A DNA stretch of 13,852 nucleotides, taken from assembly GCA_023665245.1 (NCBI GenBank), contig JAMPEH010000047.1:1-13852 (forward strand). The letters run 5' to 3'. This document shows positions 1 to 5,787 of the stretch, piece after piece (position 1 is the stretch's first letter; every line of letters begins with the position of its first letter). The position numbers and the translations under genes were made by a program. The notes under the pieces were generated by a model that ran no database searches, was not told the DNA's origin, and was given only the letters and a program-made list of their open reading frames with translations. This DNA is from Muribaculaceae bacterium (lineage in GTDB: Bacteria; Pseudomonadota; Alphaproteobacteria; Rs-D84).

Positions 1-2
1 CT

Positions 3-215
3 ATACCCGTTGCGGAAGCGTTATTTGCAAAAGGCGTAGGCGTGGGCACTATTCTTGCGTTTATGATGAGTGTTACTGCGCTTTCTCTGCCGTCGCTAAT
101 TATGCTGGCAAAGGCGGTTAAACCTAAACTACTGTTTTGGTTTATCGTTATAGTAGTCGTCGGCATTATTGCTATCGGGTATATTTTTAATGCGTTAAAT
201 TTTTTATTTATTTAA
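3..215 (+). CDS. Permease, YraQ/ArsP (DUF318) type, C-terminal part only
   Basis: The first 71 codons of the window read without a stop into TAA and encode the end of a polytopic inner-membrane protein. A glycine- and serine-rich segment with PVAEALFAKGVGVGT is followed by ALSLPSLIMLAKAVKPKLL and then a long hydrophobic helix (FWFIVIVVVGIIAIGYIF). This is how permeases of the DUF318 (YraQ/ArsP-like) family end; some members export organoarsenicals, but the substrate here cannot be told. The thioredoxin-like gene follows after 17 bp with its own ribosome binding site, a common pairing for this family, so the two are probably one operon. The gene begins outside the window. I am sure it is a membrane transporter fragment and moderately sure of the family. 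Confidence 0.8.
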   Translation: MPVAEALFAKGVGVGTILAFMMSVTALSLPSLIMLAKAVKPKLLFWFIVIVVVGIIAIGYIFNALNFLFI

Positions 216-232
216 ATACGGGAGGTATATAA

Positions 233-469
233 ATGAAAATCATTACACTTGGAAGTTGTTGTAAGAAATCTAAACAGAACCACGAAAACGCCGTTATTGC
301 GGCAAAAAACTGCGGCGTTGACGAGCCTGTCAATGTAAGTGACACTATGGAAATTATGAAATACGGAGTAATGTCAACGCCGTCACTTGTGATTGACGGA
401 AAAGTTGTAGCTATTGGCAGGGCTCTGTCAGTTGAACAAATCGAAAAACTCATTAAAGAACGCTTGTGA
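233..469 (+). CDS. Small thioredoxin-fold protein with a CCxxS active site
   Basis: This is a 78-aa single-domain protein of the thioredoxin_3 ('redox-active disulfide protein 2') kind. The start is fixed by GGGAGGT six bases upstream of ATG. It opens with the beta strand MKIITLG, then the active-site region SCCKKS at residues 8-13. Residues 43-57 (MKYGVMSTPSLVIDG) carry the family's cis-proline loop (TP) and last strand. In most relatives the active site is CxxC; here the resolving cysteine is serine (C10-K-K-S13) while an extra cysteine, C9, lies just before it. It is therefore likely a monothiol or adjacent-cysteine protein. It follows the permease gene closely and probably serves the same metal, metalloid or thiol process. 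It would be cytosolic, as there is no signal peptide. The exact function is unknown. Confidence 0.88.
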   Translation: MKIITLGSCCKKSKQNHENAVIAAKNCGVDEPVNVSDTMEIMKYGVMSTPSLVIDGKVVAIGRALSVEQIEKLIKERL

Positions 470-581
470 ATTATAATTTTATCTTTAATAAAAAAAACAA
501 TTTATCTAGGCGTTTCGGTTTAGTTCGGCAGAGCGGCGCTACGTTCGCACGAACCGCAGAGTTCGACTGCTATAAAGACAC

Positions 582-617
582 AAAATAACGGATAGGCAAA
601 AGCCTATCCGTTATTTT
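582..617. terminator. Bidirectional intrinsic terminator between convergent genes
   Basis: A perfect 16-bp inverted repeat (arms 582-597 and 602-617, loop AAAA) has an A-run on its left and a T-run on its right, so it can terminate in both directions. It separates the rightward permease/thioredoxin operon from the leftward CNNM gene. Apart from this hairpin I see no gene in 470-682. Confidence 0.85.
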
Positions 618-682
618 GGTGCATAGTTCGGTAAGAAAGTCAAACTTGATTTACTTTTCGTTCATATTTAACAATAATAAGT

Positions 683-1669
683 TTAATAATCGTATTTATC
701 ATCTATTTCGCCGACTAATTCTTCTAATATGTCTTCCATTGAAATTAGTCCAACGATAGTATTATCGTCTTTTACAATGGCTTGTGGAACTTGCTGCTCT
801 TGTAGTGTTTCAAATAAATCGGAAATAACCTCTTGCGAAGTCGTAAATAATGCAGGTTTCAATAGCGGAATTATGTTGGATTTCCCGTTTAAAAGCATTT
901 CATAAAAATCTGCACGGTATAAAATGCCTAAAATTTCTTGTTTACTCTCGTTATAAACAGGAACTCTTGAATAATTGCTTTTGATAAAAACATTTTTGAT
1001 TTTTTTCAAATTATCCGATACACATACCGATACTATATTTTCGGCGTTTGTCATAACTTTTTCTACTTTGGTATCGTCAAATTTTATCGTGTTTTGTATG
1101 ATTTCTGCTTCCGTTTCGGCAAGTACGCCTTCATCGGCAATATCGTCAACAATTATTGAAAATTCTTCTTCGGTCATAGTAGGGCGTTTTTTATTAAGAC
1201 GAAATATTTTATTTACAAGTATCTTCCAACCGTTAAAAATTATAGTCAACGGTGTGATTATTATTTGAAATACATATAACATTCTTACTGAAAACATTGC
1301 AAATTCTTCCGGGCGTTCTTTCGCAATGCTTTTAGGGGTAATTTCACCGAAAATTAAAACTAATACGGTCATTACAATAGTTGATAGCGTAACACCTAAA
1401 TCGCCAAACCAAAATGTAAATACTATTGTAGCGATAGAAGCAGATACTATATTGACAATATTATTTCCTATAAGTAAAGTAGATAAAAGTTTATTATAGT
1501 TTTCGCTCATTTTCAAAACGAGCTGTGCTGATTTTTTAGTTTGAGAAAGGCTCTTTATTCTAACTTGCGATAAACTTGTGAATGCAGTTTCCGAAGCTGA
1601 AAAGAATGCGGACAAAATAAGTAAAATTGCCAAAACGACAATAAGCACTATTGCTGTGCTGGTATTCAT
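683..1669 (-). CDS. CNNM (DUF21) transporter with CBS pair, CorC/HlyC superfamily
   Basis: This 328-aa integral membrane protein belongs to the CNNM/CorC ('hemolysin C') superfamily, whose characterised members move Mg2+ or Co2+, mostly outward. The N-terminal DUF21 domain has about four hydrophobic segments: residues 7-30 including SAFFSASETAF, about 58-85, about 90-112 ending in the conserved GEITPKSIAKE, and about 125-152. Residues about 185-328 form a CBS pair, including NYSRVPVYNESKQEILGILY. The protein stops at LEELVGEIDDKYDY, so it lacks the roughly 80-residue CorC_HlyC domain that many relatives carry after the CBS pair. GGAGGA lies 10 bases before ATG. A promoter, a leader ORF and an attenuator-like terminator stand upstream, so regulation by transcript leader is likely. 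The 'hemolysin' name is historical; Mg2+ efflux is inferred from the family. Confidence 0.9.
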   Translation of the reverse strand: MNTSTAIVLIVVLAILLILSAFFSASETAFTSLSQVRIKSLSQTKKSAQLVLKMSENYNKLLSTLLIGNNIVNIVSASIATIVFTFWFGDLGVTLSTIVMTVLVLIFGEITPKSIAKERPEEFAMFSVRMLYVFQIIITPLTIIFNGWKILVNKIFRLNKKRPTMTEEEFSIIVDDIADEGVLAETEAEIIQNTIKFDDTKVEKVMTNAENIVSVCVSDNLKKIKNVFIKSNYSRVPVYNESKQEILGILYRADFYEMLLNGKSNIIPLLKPALFTTSQEVISDLFETLQEQQVPQAIVKDDNTIVGLISMEDILEELVGEIDDKYDY

Positions 1670-1741
1670 AAAATAATTTTCCTCCGAATTTAAATTTTGC
1701 TTATGACTAATAAATGTATAGTATTACACACCCGTACACCT

Positions 1742-1852
1742 CTAACAAAACGCAAAAAAGCACAGTCCGCATAATAAATGCAGACTATGCTTATTCAGAT
1801 TTAAATTAAATTTTAATTCGTTGGCGGCGACACAACTTGGGTCGTCATCCAT
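1742..1852 (-). CDS. Candidate Mg2+-sensing leader peptide of the CNNM gene
   Basis: A 36-codon ORF begins 7 bases after a strong AGGAG site (1860-1864) and lies between the promoter and the CNNM gene. It starts MDDDPSCVAANELKF and ends LLCGLCFFAFC. The acidic-proline start resembles MgtL, the Salmonella mgtA leader (MEPDP...), where acid/proline-rich nascent chains destabilise the ribosome when Mg2+ is low (intrinsic ribosome destabilization). The stop codon lies 10 bases beyond the U-run of an intrinsic terminator whose whole stem is inside the ORF, so a ribosome that completes the ORF must pass through the terminator. Translation is inferred from the ribosome binding site and layout; no homologue was searched. 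The last third is constrained by the hairpin and may have no function as protein. Confidence 0.6.
   Translation of the reverse strand: MDDDPSCVAANELKFNLNLNKHSLHLLCGLCFFAFC
1754..1790 (-). terminator. Attenuator-like intrinsic terminator inside the leader ORF
   Basis: On the minus strand a 13-bp stem (arms 1778-1790 and 1760-1772, two G-U pairs, 5-base loop) is followed directly by six T (1754-1759). It sits between the promoter and the CNNM start, so it must be bypassed for the gene to be expressed. It lies wholly inside the leader ORF. Confidence 0.8.
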
Positions 1853-1882
1853 AAATAAACTCCTAAATATTTTATTGAAATT

Positions 1883-1912
1883 ATATTATCATATTTATTA
1901 AGATTGTGTCAA
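1883..1912 (-). promoter_or_regulatory. Sigma-A promoter of the leader/CNNM transcript
   Basis: On the minus strand a consensus -35 TTGACA (1907-1912) is followed after 18 bp by TAATAT (1883-1888), with an extended -10 TG one base before it. Transcription would start near 1876, about 24 nt before the leader ATG. The promoter starts only 18 bp beyond the recombinase stop codon, so the inserted element abuts it. Confidence 0.75.
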
Positions 1913-1929
1913 ATAAATATCTACTATAT

Positions 1930-3432
1930 TTAAAAACGCAACCAAATTCGGTGTTCGAATAAGGTTGCGTATGGTGCACCAAGTGATTTAATATCCGAAT
2001 TTTTTGTTGCTTCAATTTCAGAAAGAAATACAGTTTGTGTTCCGTCTTTGAAGTTAAAAGTGATAGTAAACTTATCGTCATACAGATAAATTGAGTTGAC
2101 AAACCCGTCTATGAGCCGACGTTTTCCTTCTATCGTGGTAATATCAAGATTTCTGAATCTTTCTATACCGAACTGTATTTGTTCTTTCGTGAGGAAGGGC
2201 TTTTTTATTTTCTCTTGTAAAAGTGTGATTTCAACTTCTTTCTTTTTACTTTCAAGTTGTGCAAGTCTGTCTTTTGTAGTATCCGTGATAACACCTTGTT
2301 CGATAGCGTTTATAAGATTTTCTATGCGCTTTTCGGTATCGGCAAGCTGTTCTTTCAAACGTGGTATTCTCGGATTTTCTTCACCTTGCAATATGTAAAT
2401 TCTTTCGGTGAGATATTCCACAAACTTATCGTCGTGAAGAATTTTCATAGCTTTTTCAACTACTAAATTTTCTATCCAATCTTTCCGCACGGCTTTCTTA
2501 TCGCAGATATGTACTTTCTTTGTGTTAGCGCATTTATAATAACGATAAACTTTTGAATGCCCCATACCGCTTTCGCCAATCATATGTGTACCACATTTAC
2601 CACAGAAGAGTTTTAGTGTGAGCAAATATTCATCTTCGGCTTTATGCCTTGCAGGTGCTTTCTTATTTTTGGCTAATCGCTGTTGCACTCTCTCGAATAA
2701 ATCTTCCGAAACGAGTGGAGGGATACAATTCGGTATGACAATATCTCGGAATTTATATTCACCTAAATATCTTCGGTTAGATAACATTCGCTGAACGCCA
2801 GTTCCGTTAATCTTGCCACCACGATAAGAGCGTATTTTCTTTTCGTCAAGGTAGTCGACGATATACTTAATGGTATGCCCGTCGGCGTACATAGTAAAAA
2901 TCTCTTGAAGGATAGGAGCAAAAGTTTCGTGCGGCTCGAACTTTCTTTCCGCATTTAACTTGTAGCCAAAAGTAATCTGTCCGCCGTTGTTTATGCCTTT
3001 GAGTACGTTTTCGGTCATACCACGCACAACCTTTTCAGCAAGCTCGGCGGAGTAATATTCCGCCATACCTTCGAGGACGGATTCAAGGAGTATGCCTTCC
3101 GAGCCTTCGGCAATAGCTTCCTTTGCGGAAACAACTTTTACGCCGTTCTTACGGAGTAGGGCTTTGTAGTGCGCACTGTCGTAACGGTTACGGGAAAAGC
3201 GGTCTAATTTCCAAACGATAATGCAATCGAAAGCGTGTTTATAGCTGTCCTTAATCATTTGCTGAAATTCTGGACGGTTGTCCGATTTAGCAGAAAGTGC
3301 ACGGTCAATGTAAGACTTGATAACGTCAATCCCTGCGTGTTCGGCGAATTCCATACACTCACGAAGCTGACCTTCGATAGACGCTTCCGTTTGGTTATCT
3401 GAACTGTATCTTGCGTAGATGACTGCTCTCAT
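1930..3432 (-). CDS. Large serine recombinase (site-specific integrase/excisionase)
   Basis: This is a 500-aa member of the TnpX/TndX-like large serine recombinases, which integrate and excise elements through a serine-DNA intermediate. The resolvase domain spans residues 1-150, with nucleophile Ser10 in ARYSSDNQ, the SIEGQL helix and the conserved KLDRFSRNRY. A recombinase domain follows (about 160-260, GGQITFGYKLN onward), then a zinc ribbon (about 270-325, CGKCGTH...C...C) and a coiled coil (about 355-405). I start at ATG 3432 because GGAG lies 7-8 bases upstream. An in-frame TTG at 3447 touches the upstream stop codon and would put that Shine-Dalgarno inside the gene. It is the last gene of the XRE, 391-aa protein, recombinase operon (15-bp gap). 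Its 3' end doubles as an intrinsic terminator. All visible catalytic motifs are intact. Confidence 0.93.
   Translation of the reverse strand: MRAVIYARYSSDNQTEASIEGQLRECMEFAEHAGIDVIKSYIDRALSAKSDNRPEFQQMIKDSYKHAFDCIIVWKLDRFSRNRYDSAHYKALLRKNGVKVVSAKEAIAEGSEGILLESVLEGMAEYYSAELAEKVVRGMTENVLKGINNGGQITFGYKLNAERKFEPHETFAPILQEIFTMYADGHTIKYIVDYLDEKKIRSYRGGKINGTGVQRMLSNRRYLGEYKFRDIVIPNCIPPLVSEDLFERVQQRLAKNKKAPARHKAEDEYLLTLKLFCGKCGTHMIGESGMGHSKVYRYYKCANTKKVHICDKKAVRKDWIENLVVEKAMKILHDDKFVEYLTERIYILQGEENPRIPRLKEQLADTEKRIENLINAIEQGVITDTTKDRLAQLESKKKEVEITLLQEKIKKPFLTKEQIQFGIERFRNLDITTIEGKRRLIDGFVNSIYLYDDKFTITFNFKDGTQTVFLSEIEATKNSDIKSLGAPYATLFEHRIWLRF
1932..1970 (-). terminator. Terminator overlapping the recombinase stop codon
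   Basis: On the minus strand the arms ACGCAACC (1963-1970) and GGTTGCGT (1936-1943) pair perfectly, with an inner ATTCG/CGAAT stem after a 2x2 internal loop, followed by a T-run that contains the TAA stop. It should end the recombinase transcript before the CNNM promoter. Confidence 0.65.
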
Positions 3433-3447
3433 AATAAATCTCCACAA

Positions 3448-4623
3448 TTAGTTCTCTGTTTTACTCAATGCTCCAGCAACAAAACCTAATATTTTTGCAA
3501 TATCTTCATTTTCTAAAAGCTCATTATGTTCAACAAAATAATAATCATTTTTGAATTTAAATACAGATATAAACACTTCATCATACTGTTGATTTATCTT
3601 CTCTTGAGCATTTTGAAAATTTTTGAAGTCTCTACTATCCCAAGACATTTTTGTCCTGTTAGTATTTCTATCCGTAAAGTACATCATTAAGCCGTCACAA
3701 GTATATACTTTTGTTACTTTTGAGCAAATATAGACAATCAAAGTAGATATAGCATCATACATAGGTAACAAATGAAATTGTTTAAAGATATCGTTAAACT
3801 TTTTAGTGTCAATGTATTGATGTTTTATTATGCTAAATATAGCCTCATTCTTTTTTTCTTCGCTTTCAAATAATTGTCGAGTAGAGGAATAGTAGTCAGT
3901 GCTCTTATATTCTTTAAGTATTTCTGCGCCGATGTATTCATTGACAAAGTCTTCTGAATAAGGCTCGGTCATTGAATCAAAACATCTATATAAAATCTCT
4001 TCATCCATAAGCAAGATAGGGAATGGGTCAATAGCTAATCTCATAATGGCTACGATACCGATACACTCTTTCAAATGTGCTTCAAAATTATTGATAAACA
4101 TTTCTTGCGACTTGTTTCCATTAATAGGGTGATTTCTGGCAACATAAAAATGTCGCAATCCCTGCTTGTGGACATACTTATTTAACTTTTCACTTAAATC
4201 CTTTGCTTGATTAAAGAAAATTGGCATTTTCTCAAACATATCAATAAAAATGCTACCGTCTCTTGCTAACTTCTTAAGCATTTCATTTCGTAGAGGGAAA
4301 GGCTTTACTTTTTTCCAATCGTTAAGGTATCTCTCTTTTTCATCATTAGGTAAGTCTGATAGAAAGACCATAGTTGTTGAAATATCTATTGCAGATCTTA
4401 AAGAATAGTAGGCGCAGTCAAAGTAACCCATTTCAAACAATTCAATAGCGTTTATTAATTGTTGTTCTGCTTCCATGATGAAGGTATTATGAACATTAGT
4501 GTCCATACGTCCCGACCAACTATGTTCGATATTTATTAGGTCGTGATAGTATTTTTCTTTATTATTTAGTTTTAATGGTTTTAGGTTTTGATGTTTGCGC
4601 CATTCAACAAGATAATCTTCCAT
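3448..4623 (-). CDS. Unknown 391-aa protein between XRE repressor and recombinase
   Basis: I do not recognise this protein family with confidence. The N-terminal half (residues about 50-210) looks all-helical, with an early motif EMGYFDCAYYSLRSAIDIS and later LNKYVHKQGLRHFYVARNHP. Regularly spaced 'ALRS...D' and '...VH' elements of this kind occur in helical domains distantly like HEPN or abortive-infection proteins, but no clean R-x4-6-H nuclease motif is visible. The C-terminal part (about 285-391) looks mixed alpha/beta and contains VYICSKVTKVYTCDG and VFISVFKFKNDYYFVEHNE. There is no signal peptide and no clear membrane segment, so it is probably cytosolic. It is co-transcribed with the repressor (25-bp gap) and the recombinase (15-bp gap). 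A role in control of the element or as cargo (for example exclusion or defence) is possible but unproven. Its base composition is more AT-rich than the recombinase. Confidence 0.75.
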   Translation of the reverse strand: MEDYLVEWRKHQNLKPLKLNNKEKYYHDLINIEHSWSGRMDTNVHNTFIMEAEQQLINAIELFEMGYFDCAYYSLRSAIDISTTMVFLSDLPNDEKERYLNDWKKVKPFPLRNEMLKKLARDGSIFIDMFEKMPIFFNQAKDLSEKLNKYVHKQGLRHFYVARNHPINGNKSQEMFINNFEAHLKECIGIVAIMRLAIDPFPILLMDEEILYRCFDSMTEPYSEDFVNEYIGAEILKEYKSTDYYSSTRQLFESEEKKNEAIFSIIKHQYIDTKKFNDIFKQFHLLPMYDAISTLIVYICSKVTKVYTCDGLMMYFTDRNTNRTKMSWDSRDFKNFQNAQEKINQQYDEVFISVFKFKNDYYFVEHNELLENEDIAKILGFVAGALSKTEN

Positions 4624-4648
4624 AACTTTGTTATACCTTAAAAAATTT

Positions 4649-5020
4649 TCATTCGTTATTTTGCTGTTCCTTTAACATTTGCAGAAGGGTTTCCTTTAAC
4701 TTTGCATTTGCAGGGGAAGAAGGGTCAAAACACATTTCGACAAACGCTTGCATTTGTTCGTTGTCTTGCCAAACTTTCGGCTGGTAATCGTACAGTTTAC
4801 CATGTGGATTATCTGTTCTTCCGAAAATGTAATCAAGCGATACGTCAAAATAGTCCGCATACCATAGCAGAACTTCATTTGATACTTCAGAAATACCGTT
4901 CTCATACCTGTTAAGCGCAGATTGAGAGATATTTCCATTTAAACTGCATAATTTCATTTGTGATAGCTTTACGCCTTGTCTTAAATCTCTTAATCTTTGA
5001 CCAATAATCTTATTATCCAT
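4649..5020 (-). CDS. XRE-family HTH repressor of the element
   Basis: This 123-aa cytosolic DNA-binding protein has an N-terminal Cro/CI-type helix-turn-helix at residues about 5-62. The pattern IGQRLRDLRQGVKLSQMKLC, then ISQSALNRYENGISEVSNEV and YFDVSLDYIFGRTDNP is typical of element repressors. The C-terminal half (about 75-123) is polar and helical, probably for dimerisation. The AAGGAG site 7 bases before ATG fixes the start. It is the first gene of the leftward operon with the unknown protein and the recombinase. It lies beside a control region with two divergent promoters and two palindromes, so it probably represses itself and the rightward transcript. There is no RecA-cleavable peptidase domain, so induction would need another signal. 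Confidence 0.9.
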   Translation of the reverse strand: MDNKIIGQRLRDLRQGVKLSQMKLCSLNGNISQSALNRYENGISEVSNEVLLWYADYFDVSLDYIFGRTDNPHGKLYDYQPKVWQDNEQMQAFVEMCFDPSSPANAKLKETLLQMLKEQQNNE

Positions 5021-5040
5021 ATAATCACTCCTTGCAAAAT

Positions 5041-5069
5041 ATTTTAATCATTATCTGGGTAAATGTCAA
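5041..5069 (-). promoter_or_regulatory. Leftward promoter of the XRE-recombinase operon
   Basis: On the minus strand TTGACA (5064-5069), a 17-bp spacer and TAAAAT (5041-5046) form a near-consensus sigma-A promoter just upstream of the XRE ribosome binding site. Confidence 0.8.
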
Positions 5070-5072
5070 GTC

Positions 5073-5086
5073 TTTATGCGCATAAA
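5073..5086. promoter_or_regulatory. Perfect 14-bp palindrome, probable operator
   Basis: TTTATGCGCATAAA is a perfect palindrome 3 bp upstream of the leftward -35 box. The position suits an operator for the XRE protein or for a regulator acting on the XRE promoter. Which protein binds it is inference. Confidence 0.5.
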
Positions 5087-5143
5087 AATAATTAGTATTT
5101 CTGATAGTCGTTAAATAATTTTATAGTTTCGACAAAACTTCCT

Positions 5144-5173
5144 ATAATTCACAAACATTTGTTTGTGAATTAT
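5144..5173. promoter_or_regulatory. 14+14 bp inverted repeat, probable operator
   Basis: Arms ATAATTCACAAACA and TGTTTGTGAATTAT are exact inverted copies separated by TT, ending 1 bp before the rightward -35 box. No T-run follows, so an operator is likelier than a terminator. Its core differs from the palindrome at 5073, so the two promoters may bind different proteins or forms. Confidence 0.6.
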
Positions 5174-5174
5174 A

Positions 5175-5203
5175 TTGACTTTGTATTGTCATAGTGATAA
5201 AAT
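5175..5203 (+). promoter_or_regulatory. Rightward promoter of the mobilization region
   Basis: TTGACT (5175-5180), a 17-bp spacer and TAAAAT (5198-5203) form a good sigma-A promoter directed at the structured leader and relaxase region. Transcription would start near 5210. Confidence 0.75.
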
Positions 5204-5208
5204 ACACA

Positions 5209-5542
5209 ATGTACGGCATAGGTCGTATTATACCTTTTTGGTATGTGGAAATCCGTCGAGAAGAGGACGGGAGTGTTGGGCGCATAGTTCGCCATTGCCT
5301 TAGCTTACGAAACAGGTGTTAGAATAGGTGTACGCAAAATTCGTAAGCCGTGATAGGCTTTTGTTGTTGTACAATTTTTTACGACAACGAGTAAATGCAG
5401 CCGGAGTTATCCAAGATTCCTATGAGGATGAAAAAGTCGGGTAATGTTGAGGGTTAATTTTAGCGTACACATTTTTAGGTAAATACGACAATTCAATACA
5501 AACATTGAATCCGTGCGGAGCGTAATGCCGAGCGGATTTTTT
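5209..5542 (+). ncRNA. Candidate structured RNA (~330 nt) before the mobilization genes
   Basis: A promoter at the left and an intrinsic terminator at the right frame a stretch without a convincing gene but with many local stems: 5230-5244 (ATACC/GGTAT), 5253-5270 (CCGTC/GACGG), 5279-5293 (GGCG/CGCC) and 5364-5387. The main one is a 9-bp perfect stem, GCTTACGAA (5303-5311) with TTCGTAAGC (5340-5348), capped outside by GCCT/AGGC (5297-5300/5355-5358). It could be a stand-alone regulatory RNA or an attenuated leader of the relaxase operon. I have the impression that similar sequence recurs in clostridial mobile elements but cannot name a family. A 38-codon ORF starts at 5209, almost at the transcription start and without a ribosome binding site; I give it little weight. 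Confidence 0.45.
5508..5542 (+). terminator. Intrinsic terminator of the leader RNA
   Basis: AATCCG (5508-5513) pairs with CGGATT (5533-5538) around an inner CGG/CCG stem, followed by a T-run to 5542. It lies about 330 nt after the rightward promoter and 245 bp before the relaxase, so relaxase expression from that promoter would need read-through. Confidence 0.7.
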
Positions 5543-5610
5543 GTTGCTATTTTTCTGCTATCAACCACACTTTACGTGGACAAGATAAATAAAATTAGGA
5601 GGTAAGCACA

Positions 5611-5631
5611 ATGATATTCAGACCACCGTAA
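5611..5631 (+). CDS. Possible 6-codon leader peptide MIFRPP
   Basis: A full AGGAGG (5597-5602) stands 8 bases before ATG ATA TTC AGA CCA CCG TAA. Such a strong site in front of so short an ORF suggests either a leader peptide upstream of the relaxase or the stub of a decayed gene. The double proline before the stop could pause a ribosome. Confidence 0.35.
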   Translation: MIFRPP

Positions 5632-5642
5632 TTAGGCAAGCA

Positions 5643-5732
5643 AACGGAAAGCAACTGCGGAGCAAATTAACTTATAAACGAGTATAAGTGTAGCTCACTA
5701 CACTTATTTTGCTTCGCTACATAAGTTCCGTT
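5643..5732 (-). other. Candidate oriT / RSA site of the MobV relaxase
   Basis: A 10-bp perfect hairpin (5684-5693 with 5698-5707) sits 80 bp upstream of the relaxase. Read on the minus strand, AAGTGTAGTGAGCTACACTT resembles the MobV origin/RSA of pMV158, recalled as AAGTATAGTGTGTTATACTT, including the inverted arms and the TAGTGnG nick region. Further nested repeats surround it: GCGGAGCAAA (5657-5666) nearly pairs with 5708-5717, AACTTAT (5669-5675) with ATAAGTT (5721-5727), and AACGGAA (5643-5649) with TTCCGTT (5726-5732). The hairpin is followed on the plus strand by TTTT, so it might also act as a terminator. The match is by eye from memory. Confidence 0.5.
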
Positions 5733-5787
5733 CGCCCTGCGGGGCTTTCGACCACACAAAAAAATAAAAGTATTAGGAGGAATATTT

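Noticed and set aside
505..575. tRNA-like string with TAGTTCGGCAGAGC and GTTCGA
   Set aside because: No acceptor stem closes, and the T-arm stem does not pair around the GTTCGA loop. It looks like a chance resemblance or an old remnant.
1940..1985. GTTCGAA followed by ACCA-like end, suggesting a tRNA 3' end as integration target
   Set aside because: The needed stems are absent, and the segment is fully explained as recombinase coding sequence plus terminator.
5209..5325. 38-codon leaderless ORF starting at the transcription start
   Set aside because: No ribosome binding site, arginine-rich low-likelihood protein, and overlap with strong RNA stems. Kept only as a note in the RNA entry.
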